This document shows, one piece after another, positions 62,991 through 64,000 of a stretch of 64,000 bases of DNA. The notes below the pieces were generated by a model. That model did no database searches, was not told where the DNA came from, and was given only the letters and a program-made list of their open reading frames with translations. The position numbers and the translations under genes are program-made. The DNA is from Cyclobacterium xiamenense (GTDB lineage: Bacteria > Bacteroidota > Bacteroidia > Cytophagales > Cyclobacteriaceae), in contig NZ_WIOK01000014.1 of the NCBI RefSeq assembly GCF_009467825.1, positions 62,001 to 126,000 on the forward strand, in the 5' to 3' direction. Position 1 is the stretch's first letter, and every line of letters begins with the position of its first letter.

Positions 62991-63665
62991 ATGGAAGCCA
63001 AAAAAACACCAAAAGCTGATCTAAGCAAGAAGACGGGAATGTTCCTGAATCTTGGGCTCATGGTCAGTGTTGGTCTGGTCCTGTTCGCCTTTGAGTACAA
63101 GTCTTACGACGATGGCCTGCTCAAGGATTTGGGATCGATCGATGATGACTTTGAGGAATTGTTAGACATTCCCATCACCGAGCAGCCACCACCACCACCA
63201 CCACCAATCGAGCAGCCTGAAATCAAGGAGATCCCCGATGAAGTAGAAATCGAAGAGAAAATTGAAGTAAACTTCGACGTAGACGTTCAGGAAGAGACCG
63301 TGATCAAAGAAGTGGTAATCGAAGAAGCGCCTGTGGAAGAAAAAGCAGACGAGATCTTTGACGTGGTAGAAAACATGCCCACGCCTCCGGGAGGAATGGA
63401 AGGGTGGAACAAATACCTGTCCAAAAACCTGAAATATCCCACCCAGGCTCGTAGAATGGGTATCGAGGGAACGGTTTACGTGGTCTTTGTTGTAAATACG
63501 GACGGATCGATCCAGGATGTGGACATACTGAGGGGTATCGGTGGCGGTTGCGACGAAGAGGCCATGCGCGTAGTTAGAAACGCTCCTGCATGGGAACCCG
63601 GAAGACAACGAGGCAGACCTGTTCGGGTAAAAATGAGACTTCCAATCCGCTTTAAACTGAGCTAA
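62991..63665 (+). CDS. Energy transducer TonB
   Basis: Links the proton-motive force (via ExbBD) to outer-membrane transporters. A 224-residue protein: one membrane helix (FLNLGLMVSVGLVLFAF, about 18-34), a short linker with seven consecutive prolines (66-72), an acidic Val/Glu-rich segment and the C-terminal TonB domain (NLKYPTQARRMGIEGTVYV, VDILRGIGGGCDEEAMRVV). A good ribosome-binding site precedes it and a hairpin terminator follows. exbB and exbD are not in view. Confidence 0.93.
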   Translation: MEAKKTPKADLSKKTGMFLNLGLMVSVGLVLFAFEYKSYDDGLLKDLGSIDDDFEELLDIPITEQPPPPPPPIEQPEIKEIPDEVEIEEKIEVNFDVDVQEETVIKEVVIEEAPVEEKADEIFDVVENMPTPPGGMEGWNKYLSKNLKYPTQARRMGIEGTVYVVFVVNTDGSIQDVDILRGIGGGCDEEAMRVVRNAPAWEPGRQRGRPVRVKMRLPIRFKLS

Positions 63666-63690
63666 GCGATACATGTAATTGAAACATAGT

Positions 63691-63726
63691 AAAAACCATA
63701 GGTGTGTACACATCTATGGTTTTTTC
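63691..63726 (+). terminator. Terminator behind tonB
   Basis: AAAAACCATAG / CTATGGTTTTT around a 12-base loop with a T6 run. The A run on the other side makes it potentially bidirectional. Confidence 0.85.
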
Positions 63727-63742
63727 ATGTAACCCTCCCATC

Positions 63743-64000
63743 ATGGCAACGAATGTATTTGGACAGCCACTTCAGCCCTGTTGCTTCAATCCGCTAACCG
63801 GCTTTTACCGGGACGGATATTGCCGTACAGGAACCGACGACACGGGCACCCACACCGTCTGCGCCATCATGACTGCAGAATTTTTACAGTTTAGCTTATC
63901 CGTGGGCAACGATCTGACTACCCCGCGACCGGAGTACGGTTTTCCCGGACTGAAGCCCGGAGACAAATGGTGCCTTTGCCTGACGCGTTGGCTTCAAGCC
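63743..64000 (+). CDS. DUF2237 family protein, N-terminal part (cut by window edge)
   Basis: Open to the right edge; 86 residues are visible. It starts MATNVFGQPLQPCCFNPLTG, then YRDGYCRTGTDDTGTHTVCA, TAEFLQFSLSVGNDLTTPRP and PGLKPGDKWCLCLTRWLQA. The cysteine positions and the motif GDxWCLC are those of DUF2237, small proteins of unknown function found across bacteria and plants. It is separated from tonB by a terminator. Confidence 0.9.
   Translation, partial: MATNVFGQPLQPCCFNPLTGFYRDGYCRTGTDDTGTHTVCAIMTAEFLQFSLSVGNDLTTPRPEYGFPGLKPGDKWCLCLTRWLQA

Overview
The window looks like a chromosomal segment of a gliding, Gram-negative member of the Bacteroidota, most probably order Cytophagales. The evidence is a full-length SprA (type IX secretion/gliding), two large secreted proteins whose C-terminal type B sorting domain belongs to the type IX system (one of them cut off by a stop codon), a PorP/SprF-family protein, DUF4292, DUF4837 and YfhO-type proteins, a malic enzyme fused to a phosphotransacetylase domain, and promoters of the Bacteroidota form TTTG-N18/19-TAnnTTTG. 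No phage, insertion sequence or CRISPR array is visible. Placement below phylum level is inference.

Layout. 1-9827 is almost entirely minus-strand housekeeping: the start of pgk, Sua5-type tRNA modification, a TPR lipoprotein, a Nudix hydrolase, a small unknown, RecQ, ComEC, an outer-membrane barrel, a GNAT enzyme and PhoH. A SAM hydrolase-type gene and tRNA-Leu(CAA) follow on the plus strand. Behind the tRNA, its 3' end is repeated twice in an expanded form, and each copy has its own terminator hairpin. 11.2-16.0 kb reads as an accessory patch: a DUF1566 lipoprotein, 1.1 kb without genes, an asparagine-synthase-like protein lacking the glutaminase cysteine, and two small unknown ORFs. 16.0-19.1 kb carries a minus-strand MBOAT / SGNH-like / DUF4197 set, followed by an AI-2E-type transporter, ffh and a solitary DUF6508-like gene.

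23.4-39.1 kb is a cell-surface region. It holds a giant adhesin whose reading frame is broken by an in-frame TGA just before its secretion domain, a PorP/SprF protein, a YfhO-like membrane protein, a glycosyltransferase, an FkbM methyltransferase, a second type IX cargo protein, a flippase and another glycosyltransferase. An isocitrate dehydrogenase and an enoyl-CoA hydratase are divergently transcribed at 39.2-41.8 kb, followed by a second flippase and dut.

43.9-63.7 kb is one long plus-strand array: TPR protein, DUF4292 lipoprotein, EnvC-like protein, TatA, GatA, MltD-like transglycosylase, DUF4837 lipoprotein, malic enzyme, RuvA, SprA, GcvH, VanZ and TonB. It combines peptidoglycan remodelling, protein export and energy transduction with a few metabolic and information genes. 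A DUF2237 gene runs off the right edge.

All family names come from reading motifs by eye. No similarity search was run.
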